DNA of 64,000 bases from Novosphingobium mathurense (GCF_900168325.1 NZ_FVZE01000003.1:62001-126000); one strand, 5' to 3'. Shown: positions 17,465 through 27,009, counted from the first letter of the stretch. Program-made: numbers and translations. Notes: a model not told the origin generated them from the sequence alone.

Positions 17465-20053
17465 TCAAGCGCTCACGATGGACTGGCGCCGTTTGGCAAT
17501 TTCCGTTCCCAGCGCGTAAACCAGAACGATCAGCATCAGCAGCGCCATCACGGCCGGCGGTAGCGGACTGAACGCAAAGGTATCACCGATTGTGCCGCTA
17601 TAGGGCAGGCACACGGCGAGGATCGCAACGAACACGCTGCTCCAAAGCAGCAGCGGCGCGGGTGAACTGCTCCAGAAGTGCCTGCTCGTCCGCAGCACCA
17701 GGAGTGCTGCCAGCTCAGTGAGCAAGGACACGGTGAACCAACCCGTGCGGAACAGGGCGGGATCGGCGCGCACAGCCCAGTGCAGCAGCCCGAAGGTCAA
17801 AAGGTCGAACAGCGTGCTGATAAGCCCGAAGGTGATCATGAAATGGCGAATGCGGCCAATGTCCCACCGCTGCGCATGAGCGAGCCGCTCCGGATCGACG
17901 GAGTCGCTGGCGATGGTGACGGCGGGCAGATCAGAAAGGAAATTGTTGAGCAAGATTTGTACCGGCAGCATCGGCAGGAAGGGCAACAGCACCGTTGCCA
18001 CGGCCATGCTGACCATGTTGCCGAAATTGGCACTGGTGGTGATTGCGACATATTTGAGCGTGTTTGCGAAAGTGCGGCGGCCATCTTCCACACCGAGCCG
18101 GATGGCGTTGAGATCGGGGCGCAGCAAGACAATGTCTGCACTCTCGCGCGCGACGTCGACGGCGCTGTCGACCGAGATCCCGACATCGGCCGCGCGCAAT
18201 GCCGGGGCATCATTGATGCCATCGCCCATGTAGCCGACCGCATGGCCAGCCTTCTGGAAAGCCCGAACGATCCGCTCCTTTTGCTGGGGCTCGACTTCGG
18301 CGAAGACATGGGCGTCTCTGCATCGCGCCGCCAACGCATCGTCATCGAGGGACGCTATTTCATCGCCTGTCATCACCTGGCCGGAGGGCAGGCCGATAAG
18401 ATCGGCCATATGCGCACTGACGTAACGGTTGTCGCCGCTGACGATGCGCACGGAAATGGCGCGATGTCCCAACGCCGCCACGGTCTTTTCAATTTCCGGT
18501 TTCGGGGGGTCGAAGAAGAGCAGGAAGCCTTGAAGGCAAGCCGCGCCATCCTCTCCGCTGGACAGGGCCAGCACGCGGAAGCCCTGACCGGCGCTGTCGC
18601 GGACAAAGGCATCAATGGCTGAGCGCCGCTCGCGGTCGAGCGGCTTAGGACTGCCGCAAGACCACACGGCCATGCAATCTGCCAGCACTTGGGCAACAGC
18701 GCCTTTGGTAATGGTGATCCGGCCGCCATCGGGCTGTGAGACCGAGACACTGAACCGCCGCCGTGCGAAATCATAAGGCCTGTCACTCATCCGGCCGAAG
18801 CCAGTCAGGTCCAGACCGGCAGCTGTGGCGCTGGCCAATACGGCCTCATCCAGGGGACTTGTCATCCCGGTCTGGAAGGTAGCGTTAATTGCGGCCAGCC
18901 GGAGCACCTCCGTCGATGTTGCGCCATCAAAATCAACGGCGGCGGAAAGCGCTATCGCGCCCTTGGTCAGCGTGCCGGTCTTGTCGGTGCACAACAGGTC
19001 CATGCCGCCCAGGTTCTCGATGGCCTGCAACCGTCGGACGAGCACCCCGCTCTGCGTCATCCGGCGCGCACCGGCAGCCAGCGTCACGCTAACGATCGCA
19101 GGGAGAAGTTGCGGCGAGATCGCCACGGCAAGCGCCATGGCAAACAGGAGTGAATCCATAAGGTCGCGCCCGAGAGCCATCGACCCCATCAGTACCAGGG
19201 CAACGACTACCAGCATCACACGCATCAGCATCAGGCCGAAGCCAGCGAGGCCGCGAGCAAATTCTGTTGCCTGCTCGGCCTTCTCCAGATCCTGTTCAAT
19301 GGCGCCGAATAGCGTATCCTTGCCAGTGCGCACAATCAGCATGCACCCCGAGCCGCTGCGGATCGATGTCCCGGCAAAGAGAGCACCGGTGCGTTCAGTG
19401 ATCGGCGCATCGACGAGTGCTGCGCCAGGCCGCTTCTCTACCGGAAAGGGCTCGCCGGTCAGTACGGCCTCATCGGCCAGCAATCCGTCGCTCTGCAGCA
19501 CCCGGCCATCTCCGGGGACCAGATCGCCAGCCTTGAGCAGCGCGATGTCGCCTGGCACGACGCGATCAATGGCCAGTTCGACTTCCTGTCCGCCTCTCCG
19601 CAATCGCACCTTGCGCACCAGTCGCGAGCGCAACTCGGCAATAGCCTGTGACGCGCGATATTCCTGAGTGAACCCCAATATGCCGCTGCCGCCGATGATT
19701 AGCAGTATGATTGCTGCATCGGTCCATTCCCGCAATGTGATCGAGAGCACTGCCCCGACAATAAGAATTAGCACCAACGGGCTGGTGAACTGGGTGAGAA
19801 ACAGGCGCAAAGCGCCGGAATGACTGACGCGTGTGTCTGCATCGGCTTTGAGCGCGCCGGTCGAGACAAAAGGCAAGCCCTGCACGGGATCGCTTTCCAA
19901 ACGCCGCACCAGCAACGAGAGATCATCACTCCACCAAGGATATTCCTTCGCTATAGCGCGGCATCCTGATTCCAGCGGGGAATTCGTGATATATCGCGCC
20001 TGAAAAGCTGTGTGTAGCGTGCTTGATGGCGTTGGCTGCCAAAAGGTTCGCAT
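17465..20053 (-). CDS. P-type cation-transporting ATPase (P3B/MgtA-like); frame continues into a Fic domain
   Basis: A P-type ATPase of about 862 residues if started at the ATG at 20053; the frame is open further upstream through a Fic domain. Visible parts: cation-ATPase N-terminal region (KEYPWWSDDLSLLVRRLES), actuator motif LTGEPFPVEKRPG, membrane helix 4 with AISPQLLPAIVSV, phosphorylation site DKTGTLTKG, nucleotide-domain KGAVAQVL, hinge GYMGDGINDAPALRAADVGIS, and six C-terminal helices. Helix 4 and the overall order resemble Mg2+-importing MgtA/MgtB, so Mg2+ or another divalent cation is inferred. There is no good ribosome binding site at 20053, and the residues before KEYPWW are not family-like, so the N-terminus may have been altered when the Fic gene became joined. 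It is coupled to the flippase-like gene downstream. Confidence 0.85.
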   Translation of the reverse strand: MRTFWQPTPSSTLHTAFQARYITNSPLESGCRAIAKEYPWWSDDLSLLVRRLESDPVQGLPFVSTGALKADADTRVSHSGALRLFLTQFTSPLVLILIVGAVLSITLREWTDAAIILLIIGGSGILGFTQEYRASQAIAELRSRLVRKVRLRRGGQEVELAIDRVVPGDIALLKAGDLVPGDGRVLQSDGLLADEAVLTGEPFPVEKRPGAALVDAPITERTGALFAGTSIRSGSGCMLIVRTGKDTLFGAIEQDLEKAEQATEFARGLAGFGLMLMRVMLVVVALVLMGSMALGRDLMDSLLFAMALAVAISPQLLPAIVSVTLAAGARRMTQSGVLVRRLQAIENLGGMDLLCTDKTGTLTKGAIALSAAVDFDGATSTEVLRLAAINATFQTGMTSPLDEAVLASATAAGLDLTGFGRMSDRPYDFARRRFSVSVSQPDGGRITITKGAVAQVLADCMAVWSCGSPKPLDRERRSAIDAFVRDSAGQGFRVLALSSGEDGAACLQGFLLFFDPPKPEIEKTVAALGHRAISVRIVSGDNRYVSAHMADLIGLPSGQVMTGDEIASLDDDALAARCRDAHVFAEVEPQQKERIVRAFQKAGHAVGYMGDGINDAPALRAADVGISVDSAVDVARESADIVLLRPDLNAIRLGVEDGRRTFANTLKYVAITTSANFGNMVSMAVATVLLPFLPMLPVQILLNNFLSDLPAVTIASDSVDPERLAHAQRWDIGRIRHFMITFGLISTLFDLLTFGLLHWAVRADPALFRTGWFTVSLLTELAALLVLRTSRHFWSSSPAPLLLWSSVFVAILAVCLPYSGTIGDTFAFSPLPPAVMALLMLIVLVYALGTEIAKRRQSIVSA

Positions 20054-21121
20054 TGAATAGCAGCCGTTATTCCCGTTACTCAGCTCAGAACCTGCCATTT
20101 TGAAGTTGGTCGGGCGTTGCCACAATAGCAGACAGGCCGCACCTGAGAGCGGGAAGTTGGCGGTTAACGGGTCGACGGCCGAAGGGAGTGTCATGCGCAA
20201 GAGGGCCTTTTCCTGCCCGCCGTTGATCTTGCCGCGCAAGCGATCGAACAGGCGTGCCTTGGCGATGAGGAAGGCAACGTGTTCACGGCACCATTCTTGC
20301 GCTGCCAGGGTAATTTCTGCGAACCAGTTGAGCCAGGCGCGGATCTCGTTGGATCGGCTCGCGCGCTGCAGCTGCTCGTAATAGGCCTTGCGATGGCGCT
20401 GGATCGTCTCGGCTATGGCCCTAATGGCGGGAGCATCGAGGGATTGCGCCAGAGCCTTCTCAGCCAAGGCTCGGCCGAGGCGTCCGTTGCCGTCCTCGAA
20501 GGCATGGATTGATTCAATCCAGAGATGGACGAGCCCAGCACGAAGCAAGGCGCCGGCAGGCGTTGCGCCCAACGGCCCGGTCTCATTGAACCACTCGATG
20601 AGCTTGGCCATTTCACGGGGAACACGTTCAGAAGGCGGCGCTTCAAATTGGACCTTGGGGGTATGGATGGCTCCCGAGACGATCTGCATCGGGTCGGCAT
20701 GCGTTCGATAGTTTCCGATTTCCCGCAGGTCTCGCCGTCCGTTCATCAGCATGGCATGCCAGCGGCAAAGCATCTCGTCGGTAAGAGGGGCCGCGTAGGT
20801 CCGATAGAGGTCGGCCATGAGTTCGGCCGCGCCGGCTTCAGCCGCGCTGGCACGCGGCGCATCGGCCTTGATACCAAGATGTCTGGCAATCGACGATTGC
20901 ACACTGGCCCTATCGAGGACCTCGCCCTCGATCGACGAGCTATCGACCGCTTCCTGGGCGATCATTGCAATCGTCAGCTGCTCGCGGTCTTGCTGTTCGA
21001 GGTGCTCCATCGCTCCGATGACGACACCGGCACCTTTGAGGAAACGGTCTTCCTGACCCCGCAAATCGTCGGGATTGTAGCTAAACTCCGACTAATCAGG
21101 CTGCTGCCAGTTCCATCGCAT
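20054..21121 (-). pseudogene. Fic domain (AMPylase-like) gene with amber codon, reading into the ATPase frame
   Basis: A class II Fic protein (AMP transfer to target hydroxyls). The natural ATG at 21121 gives MRWNWQQPD, then a TAG at codon 10 (21092-21094) where relatives have Trp, then SEFSYNPDDLRGQEDRF in the same frame, so one nonsense change separates the start from the body. The inhibitory helix SSSIEGE and the Fic motif HAFEDGNGRLGR (usual HPFxDGNGRxxR, here Pro to Ala) are intact. The winged-helix C-terminus begins (RLRGKINGGQEKALLRM) but then loses resemblance, and the frame runs without stop into the P-type ATPase. A TTG at 21064 could restart translation, which would yield a Fic-ATPase fusion of 1199 residues. 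Confidence 0.75.
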
Positions 21122-21139
21122 GATCGACAACATGGCTAT

Positions 21140-21174
21140 CTATAGATCATCATGCGATAAAAAGTGATCTATAG
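21140..21174. promoter_or_regulatory. perfect 10-bp inverted repeat upstream of the Fic start
   Basis: CTATAGATCA (21140-21149), a 15-base spacer and TGATCTATAG (21165-21174). It lies 19 bases upstream of the original Fic ATG and is rich in A/T compared with its surroundings. It is probably an operator of the Fic gene; a transcript terminator is less likely because the loop is long and no T-run follows. Confidence 0.5.
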
Positions 21175-21884
21175 GACTGCTGTCTATCCATCGTTCAACG
21201 CGACAGGAACGCGATCACGGTCGCTCTGTCGAGGAACGGGGCCATAAAGTCCTTGTCACCGGCGGCCTGAAATCAAGCCAGGGCGAGCCCGTCATTCTCC
21301 AAAGGATCATCCCCGACGATGGAGGTGCTCGCCTTGCTCACAACGTTCAGGGCCCGGCCTGTTTTGCACGCCGCAGTTCGATTAGCTGACCGTCTGAACC
21401 TTGGGGGACGGAGATCGAAGCTTGAACGGCACGGAAAGGTCAAAATTGAGGGCGGTAACTAAATTCTTACGGTCACGGACACTTGCTTGACCTCGAAACG
21501 GCAGTTCGTAGGCTGACCCGCCTTTGCACATCGGCAATGACCATGGCGGAAATAGTTTGGAGGCCTCGAGGCACTGAATCGTCCAGCGCTCGGGTGCAGT
21601 TGTAGACGCGAGCCAAAGATTCTCATTCAACAACTGTTATGATTCGAAGCACATAGGCTTTCGAAAATTGCAGGCTCTAAATGAAGATCGCATCATCCAT
21701 GGCTGCAGTTTTGCCAAGCATGTGCTCCATAAAAAGAGAACTCGTGCCCATTGTCCTTGGTGGCACTGTCTCACACCCAGACAGATTCAGGAACGGGACA
21801 CTAATCTAGGCCTGCGAATTGCGCCACATGAGCGCAGAAGCCACGGCATTGCATTCCGAGAGGAAGCCTTCCTCAACTGATTTA
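21175..21884. other. intergenic region with a dispersed repeat copy
   Basis: About 700 bases between the Fic upstream region and the stop of the sensor kinase gene. Short frames on both strands lack ribosome binding sites or recognisable products. The repeat at 21384-21441 is the only structure I see. Confidence 0.45.
21384..21441 (+). repeat. dispersed intergenic repeat, copy 2
   Basis: AGCTGAC, then CGGAGATCGAAGCTTGAACG and CACGGAAAGGTC; it matches the copy at 14359-14415 with only a few substitutions in the right half. Confidence 0.5.
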
Positions 21885-24806
21885 TCATTTGCTTTCGTAG
21901 GCGATATTCGCAGGGATTGTGAGACTGATCGCGGTACCGCCATTGGAGGAGACGGAGATGTTTAGAGAGCCTGACAGCCGGCCTGCCCGTTCGCGCATTC
22001 CAATGAGCCCGTAGTGTCCTTCCCGCCCTCCAGCGGCAAGGATCTCCAAAGGCATGCCAACGCCATCATCCTCTACAACCACCATCACGTGGGTCGTGCG
22101 GTATCGGACAAGCAGCACAATGCTGGCTGCCTTGGCGTGACGCACCGCGTTGCTCAGAGCCTCGCGCACGATGCTCGCGATCTCTTCCGCGACAGGCGCG
22201 CACACCAGCCGCGGCGTGCCGAACGTCTCCAAGCGCCATTCGATCGAAGAAGGAAGCATGTCGTCAGCCAACACGGAAAGTCGATCAGATAGTTCGACAG
22301 GACGTAGATCCTGGCGGATCGAGTGGACTCGGTCTCGGCCTTCGATCAGCATGCTCTCGGCGCGGTCCAGCGCACTTTCCATCTCGAGGCGCGACCTTTC
22401 CCCCCGTGGCAACAGTTCGACTACGGTCTGAAAGCGCAGCATCAGACCCTGGAAACCCTGCAACAATGTGTCATGCAATTCTCGGGCTATTCGCTCACGT
22501 TCCGCAAGTTGTGCCTCGACCCGGCTGCGCGCCCGCTCTGTAATGATAGAGAGTCGCCTTCGGTAAAGAAACCAGGCCAGTGCAAGTACTATGGCAGCGC
22601 AGACAAAGTAGAACCAGAGAGCCTGATAGAAGGCGGGTGCGATGATGAAGCGCAATTTCGCCCCCTCACTGTTCCAAATGCCGGCGTTGTTGGCGGCGAC
22701 GACCTGGAACTCGTAGGGTCCCGGTCCCAAGTTGGTAAACAGCGCCTGTCGCTCCGGCCCCGCCTCGTACCAGCCCCCCTGACCGCCGATCAGCCTGTAA
22801 CGGAAACGATTGGCAGTTGCATCGGTCAGGCTGAGCGCAGTGTATTGAATCTCGATGCGACCTACGTTCGGAGTTAAATGCCGGGGTGCGCCCGACAGAG
22901 GGTATTTGGTGCCGTCGGCGCTCATCGACAGTATCGCGACGGGCGGCACGACGCGATTTCGGACAATACTGGACGGATCGACCCATGCAACGCCGCCGTC
23001 GGTAGCAAACCAAAGTGTTCCGCTGGAATCGCGCGCTATGTCGTTCGCTTCGAATATGTTGGACCTGCCGCGATAGTCGCTATCCTCGCCGATGCGCTGG
23101 AAAGGAACTGGTGTGCCGGGCTTACGAAATGCCTGCGCGAGCGCCTGGGTCTTGACCCGCACGATGCCGGAGCTACCGATCATCCAGATCCAGCCATCGG
23201 GCGTTCGAAGAATGCCCGTCATTCCGGCCAGAAAAGGATAGTCCCGCTCGGACAGCTGGAAAACCCTGTCCTTCGAAACCAGCGCCAGCCCTTTCTGCCC
23301 ACCGACCAGCAATCCTTCGCGAACCTGAGCCAGAGTGGTGATGGAGCCAATCGCGAGCGATGCACTCGGCACAAGGATGCGTGTGCCGAGTGCCTTGAAC
23401 TCAAGGAGCCCTACACGGCTGCGTGCGGCAAAGAGCCCATCCTTTGGGGCCTGCCTGAGCATGGTGATGGTCCCACCGGGTTTCCCGGCCTCGGTCAACA
23501 GACCGTTTTCGACCCGGTAAAGACGGTCCATGCCGGTCCAGAAGTTACCTTCCGCATCCTGCGCGCAGGTCACCGACAAAGGCCCATTGACCTCTCTCAC
23601 ACGCTTCAACGCCCCATTGCCCTTAAGTTCAAGCAGGAAGGCTCCTTCGAGGCTAATCGCCAACATCCGGTCAGGACTTCCGCACAAAACACCTATGTTC
23701 TTTTTACTAAAGATCAGTCTAGCAACAGTATCACCACGACCGATTCTATAGACGCCAGCCGGGCCAGCAAAGAACACGTGTGGCGAAGCCGGACCGCTGA
23801 CAAACCCGGTGACTGGCGCTGGCGCATCTTTGGCTAGCACCATTGTAGTCGGCGCAAAGCGGTCGAGGCCCGAAGCCGTCCCAACCCAGACATTACCTTC
23901 ACGATCTTCCAGGACCGACAATGAGAGTTTCGCCGACATTCCAGTCGCCGTCTCGCCGACCAACTTCTCACCTGAATAACGGTAGCGAACCAACCCATCG
24001 TCCTGTCCGGTGACCCAGATTCCACTATCGCGATCGACCAGAATATGACGGGTTACGTAGGGCGTACCGAGATGCGCGAGTCTCGCCTGGACCCCTGTCC
24101 TATCCAACCTTCGCAAACCGCTGTCGTCAGCGAGCCAGACCACCCCATCGCGACCTTCGGCGAATGCTGCGAAACTCCCCACCGTTCCCATGTCGCGCTG
24201 AAAATACGATCCACTCGGTGCAAGACGCAGAAGCGCGGGGGGCAGCGCCACATAAACCGTCCCGTCGCTGACCGGGAGGACCGGCCCCATCAACCCGTCG
24301 ACCAGACCTTTCTTGCTATCGAAACGAGTCCAGTGCCCTGCTTGGTAGCGCGCAAGTTGCATCGCGCCGCGAGCCTCGCTCGCGATCCATATCGCGCCAT
24401 CGCGCGCCTGGACGATGGAGGCCACTCCCCCTTTCGGCGGCCACGGGTTGGCTGCGCGAAGATGGCCGTTGCGATAGACAGCGATACCTCCGAAATCATA
24501 ACCTACCCAGATTTCTCCATTGTTAGCGGCCAGCAGCGCGGTAACCTGGAGCGATCGTTTAGGATCGTCATGCTCGGGTACGATCCGATGGAAGCGGATC
24601 CCGTCGAAACGGTAAAGACCAGTCGAACTGCCTAGCCAGAGGAAGCCGTTCTTGGTCTGCGCCAGAGCACGGATGTTACCCGGTGCACCATCGCGCAAGG
24701 TCCAGGCGGTATGGTGCAACTGGTCGAGACTGCGATCAGAACTCAGGGCATTTCCGGGCCCAGACGCCAAGCAGAGGCCAAGTGCCACCAAAAAGAGCCG
24801 GCCCAT
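21885..24806 (-). CDS. two-component sensor histidine kinase with periplasmic beta-propeller
   Basis: A large sensor of about 973 residues. After a signal-type segment (GRLFLVALGLCLASGPGNA) there are many regulator-propeller repeats, e.g. GFLWLGSSTGLYRFDG, EIWVGYDFGG and NVWVGTASGLDRF, forming a two-part periplasmic sensor. A Y_Y_Y domain (YRLIGGQGGWYEAG) follows, then one membrane helix (FYFVCAAIVLALAWFLYRRR), a HisKA_3 dimerisation helix with the phospho-His in RIARELHDTLLQGFQG, and a HATPase with DDGVGMP and HYGLIGMRERA. The NarX/LuxR-type kinase core predicts a NarL-type partner, and one is encoded at 27060. The frame is open upstream of 24806, but without signal-peptide logic; no strong ribosome binding site marks the start. 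Confidence 0.92.
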   Translation of the reverse strand: MGRLFLVALGLCLASGPGNALSSDRSLDQLHHTAWTLRDGAPGNIRALAQTKNGFLWLGSSTGLYRFDGIRFHRIVPEHDDPKRSLQVTALLAANNGEIWVGYDFGGIAVYRNGHLRAANPWPPKGGVASIVQARDGAIWIASEARGAMQLARYQAGHWTRFDSKKGLVDGLMGPVLPVSDGTVYVALPPALLRLAPSGSYFQRDMGTVGSFAAFAEGRDGVVWLADDSGLRRLDRTGVQARLAHLGTPYVTRHILVDRDSGIWVTGQDDGLVRYRYSGEKLVGETATGMSAKLSLSVLEDREGNVWVGTASGLDRFAPTTMVLAKDAPAPVTGFVSGPASPHVFFAGPAGVYRIGRGDTVARLIFSKKNIGVLCGSPDRMLAISLEGAFLLELKGNGALKRVREVNGPLSVTCAQDAEGNFWTGMDRLYRVENGLLTEAGKPGGTITMLRQAPKDGLFAARSRVGLLEFKALGTRILVPSASLAIGSITTLAQVREGLLVGGQKGLALVSKDRVFQLSERDYPFLAGMTGILRTPDGWIWMIGSSGIVRVKTQALAQAFRKPGTPVPFQRIGEDSDYRGRSNIFEANDIARDSSGTLWFATDGGVAWVDPSSIVRNRVVPPVAILSMSADGTKYPLSGAPRHLTPNVGRIEIQYTALSLTDATANRFRYRLIGGQGGWYEAGPERQALFTNLGPGPYEFQVVAANNAGIWNSEGAKLRFIIAPAFYQALWFYFVCAAIVLALAWFLYRRRLSIITERARSRVEAQLAERERIARELHDTLLQGFQGLMLRFQTVVELLPRGERSRLEMESALDRAESMLIEGRDRVHSIRQDLRPVELSDRLSVLADDMLPSSIEWRLETFGTPRLVCAPVAEEIASIVREALSNAVRHAKAASIVLLVRYRTTHVMVVVEDDGVGMPLEILAAGGREGHYGLIGMRERAGRLSGSLNISVSSNGGTAISLTIPANIAYESK

Positions 24807-25154
24807 GCAGGCTACAGCGCGACTTGCTGAAATCAACGATGCAATGTCCTGAATAAGCCTCGTTCGGCAATGGCCTAGCCGAACTCTATCGAGCCGAACT
24901 GGCGTGTTTGCAAGCCTCCTTGGGGGGTAGGCTTCGCCCCCCCATCGAGGCTTTACGACAATCCTGCGCAGCCATATCGTACTGGCATGTTTCATACGCT
25001 TCGTCCCCGTCGAGCCCACAGGGCACCCAAGCCATTCGACTCGGAGCTGGGCGGCCAAGCACAACTGATTCATGAGCATTTGGGCCCCGCGGGACAGAGC
25101 CCGAACTCCAGTTCCGAATTGCCGGACGATCAAAAACGGGTTGGACCGATAGAC

Positions 25155-25697
25155 ATGGCCCGAATGCTTGCCCTCCTGTTCGAAGCACAAAAAGCGCTCC
25201 CAAGCGAACCAGATCTAGCGAAGCTTCTTCTCGACAATCTTGGTCGGCTTATTAGACAAACAAGCGTCAGAAGCACCGCTGAGCTCACGCTCTTGCCCAG
25301 TCAACCGGCGCACGAACCGCCTCCAACCGGCGGCCTTGCTGCCTGGCAGATGCACAAAGTTATCGGTCATGTTTCCAGAAACCTCGCCGGAAACATCAGA
25401 ACCGAGGAACTCGCCAATGAAGTGAACCTCAGCACGGGCCATTTTTTTCGCGCCTTCAAGGCTACAATGGGTGAAACCCCACACAGTTTCGTCGTGCGCC
25501 AAAGAGTTCGGCGCGCCCAGCAGATGATGCTGGAAACCGGCGATACGCTTTCTGAGATCGCGAGTGCATGCGGCCTGACGGACCAAGCCCATCTCACACG
25601 CCTTTTCAAGCGGATGGTCGGCACCACGCCGCTTGTGTGGCGGCGTCGCTGGCAAGATGACGGCGCGGCTGACCTCGCCTGCGGAGCCCGAGCGTGA
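25155..25697 (+). CDS. AraC family regulator
   Basis: About 180 residues from the ATG at 25155; an upstream ATG at 24987 would add 56 poorly structured residues. The C-terminal AraC/XylS double helix-turn-helix is clear: LANEVNLSTGHFFRAFKATM, GETPHSFVVRQRVRRAQQMM, LSEIASACGLTDQAHLTRLF, KRMVGTTPLVWRRR. The N-terminal part is short and lacks a recognisable cupin or effector domain. It is divergent from the sensor kinase gene and overlaps the next gene by four bases (GTGA), so it is translationally coupled to the TMEM175-like channel. It may control the kinase gene or its own operon; that is inference. Confidence 0.85.
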   Translation: MARMLALLFEAQKALPSEPDLAKLLLDNLGRLIRQTSVRSTAELTLLPSQPAHEPPPTGGLAAWQMHKVIGHVSRNLAGNIRTEELANEVNLSTGHFFRAFKATMGETPHSFVVRQRVRRAQQMMLETGDTLSEIASACGLTDQAHLTRLFKRMVGTTPLVWRRRWQDDGAADLACGARA

Positions 25698-26269
25698 ACG
25701 CCCGTCGGCTGGAAGCACTTACGGATGGAGTGATCGCGATTGTGATCACTATCATGGTTCTGGAATTGCATGTGCCAGCAGGCAGTGCGCTGGCAGACGT
25801 TGGACAGGCATTGCCGCTGCTGGTCGCTTATGCCTTGAGCTTCGTCAACGTGGGGCTCTACTGGAACAATCATCACCATCTCTTCCAACTCGACCCACGT
25901 GTCGACGGACGAGTGCTGTGGGCAAATCTGTTCCTCCTATTCTGGTTAAGCCTCGTGCCTTTCGTCATCCGTTGGCTGGACGCGAGCGCCTATTCGGTTG
26001 GCGCGACCGCCGCATACGGCATCGTGCTGGGTGGGGCCGCAATTGGGTTTTTCCTCACGGAGCGAGCCATTATCGCCTGCAATGGACCCCAATCGAAACT
26101 CGCCCTCGCCATCGGCCGGGACCACAAGGGATGGGGCACCCTGGCGATCTATGCTGCGGCGGTCCCACTCAGCTTCGTCAGCCGTTGGATTGCGCTCGCG
26201 CTCTATATCCTGGTGATAGCCCTATGGCTGGTGCCCGACCGGCGGCTTTCGCGATTGGCGCGCCCATAG
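25694..26269 (+). CDS. TMEM175-like (DUF1211) potassium channel family protein
   Basis: A 191-residue membrane protein. The first helix carries the family motif (R-x-x-x-F/L-S/T-D-x-V-x-A-I) as RLEALTDGVIAIVITI, which in TMEM175 forms part of the selectivity pore. Six hydrophobic segments are visible and a His-rich loop, WNNHHHLFQ, follows helix 2, as in bacterial homologues. Bacterial TMEM175 proteins are tetrameric K+ leak channels. The start is the GTG overlapping the AraC stop by four bases. Confidence 0.85.
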   Translation: MNARRLEALTDGVIAIVITIMVLELHVPAGSALADVGQALPLLVAYALSFVNVGLYWNNHHHLFQLDPRVDGRVLWANLFLLFWLSLVPFVIRWLDASAYSVGATAAYGIVLGGAAIGFFLTERAIIACNGPQSKLALAIGRDHKGWGTLAIYAAAVPLSFVSRWIALALYILVIALWLVPDRRLSRLARP

Positions 26270-26424
26270 GGCCTGCCAGTCGCCAGCGGCCGTTTAGGGC
26301 AATCCTGTCCAACTTGTGTCAGTCCCCTCCACGACCCGGCCCATTGATGGCTCTATTGTCCACCGTGCGTTGATGGGCAGGCCAGCCCGGTCGATACGAA
26401 CGTCGGCGCAGAGAGAAGCCGGGA

Positions 26425-27009
26425 ATGGACAAGACAGAAGCCGACGAGTTAGGCACTTATCGCGCGGTGCACCTCACCGCCCGTCCGATAGATGCCTTGC
26501 TCACCGACGTTGAACTGTTGATTGTGGGCTTGCCAGCAGCTCCGGACACGACGGATGAAGTCACCGCCCGACTGGATGATGCTCTCAAAAACACACTGGT
26601 ACAATTGCGCGACGCAGGCCTTTTCCTCGGGCGCTTCGGAGAGACGCTTGTCCTCGATCGGTTGCCGCCGCCTTATATGGCCTGCTCACTTCTTGTCGTT
26701 GGGATGGGCGAAATTTCCCGTCTCGATGCACCTGCCATGGGAATTCTGAGCGAATTGGCCATGCGATCGGCTTTGAAACTTGGACGGTGCGCGGTCGGAT
26801 ACATGGTCAAGCCGCCAATGCTTAACCCTCTGCCTGACAATGTCGCGCTGATCTCCCGTGAAGTCATGGCAGGGGTGCTGCGAGCGATTGAGGCCCATCC
26901 AGCGATCATGCGCTGCGCTGTGCTGGAATGGATCGTCGACGACTACCATGTACATTCAGAGATCGCCAAGGCGGCTATGCGGCGGGAATTGGCCGAATGG
27001 AAAGGATGA
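26425..27009 (+). CDS. uncharacterised protein resembling the M17 aminopeptidase N-terminal domain
   Basis: A 194-residue soluble protein. The stretch ACSLLVVGMGEISRLDAPAM followed by an Ala/Leu-rich helix (MRSALKLGR) resembles the non-catalytic N-terminal domain of leucyl aminopeptidases (Peptidase_M17_N, macro-like fold), which in those enzymes binds DNA or mediates hexamer contacts. The metal-binding peptidase domain is absent and length leaves no room for it. The end, YHVHSEIAKAAMRRELAEWK, is helical. It stands between the TMEM175-like gene and the NarL-type regulator on the same strand. The family match is a judgement by eye. Confidence 0.55.
   Translation: MDKTEADELGTYRAVHLTARPIDALLTDVELLIVGLPAAPDTTDEVTARLDDALKNTLVQLRDAGLFLGRFGETLVLDRLPPPYMACSLLVVGMGEISRLDAPAMGILSELAMRSALKLGRCAVGYMVKPPMLNPLPDNVALISREVMAGVLRAIEAHPAIMRCAVLEWIVDDYHVHSEIAKAAMRRELAEWKG

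Noticed and set aside
21668..21880. A 70-codon plus-strand frame before the sensor kinase stop
   Set aside because: Lacks a ribosome binding site and any recognisable feature; it is Arg/His-rich.
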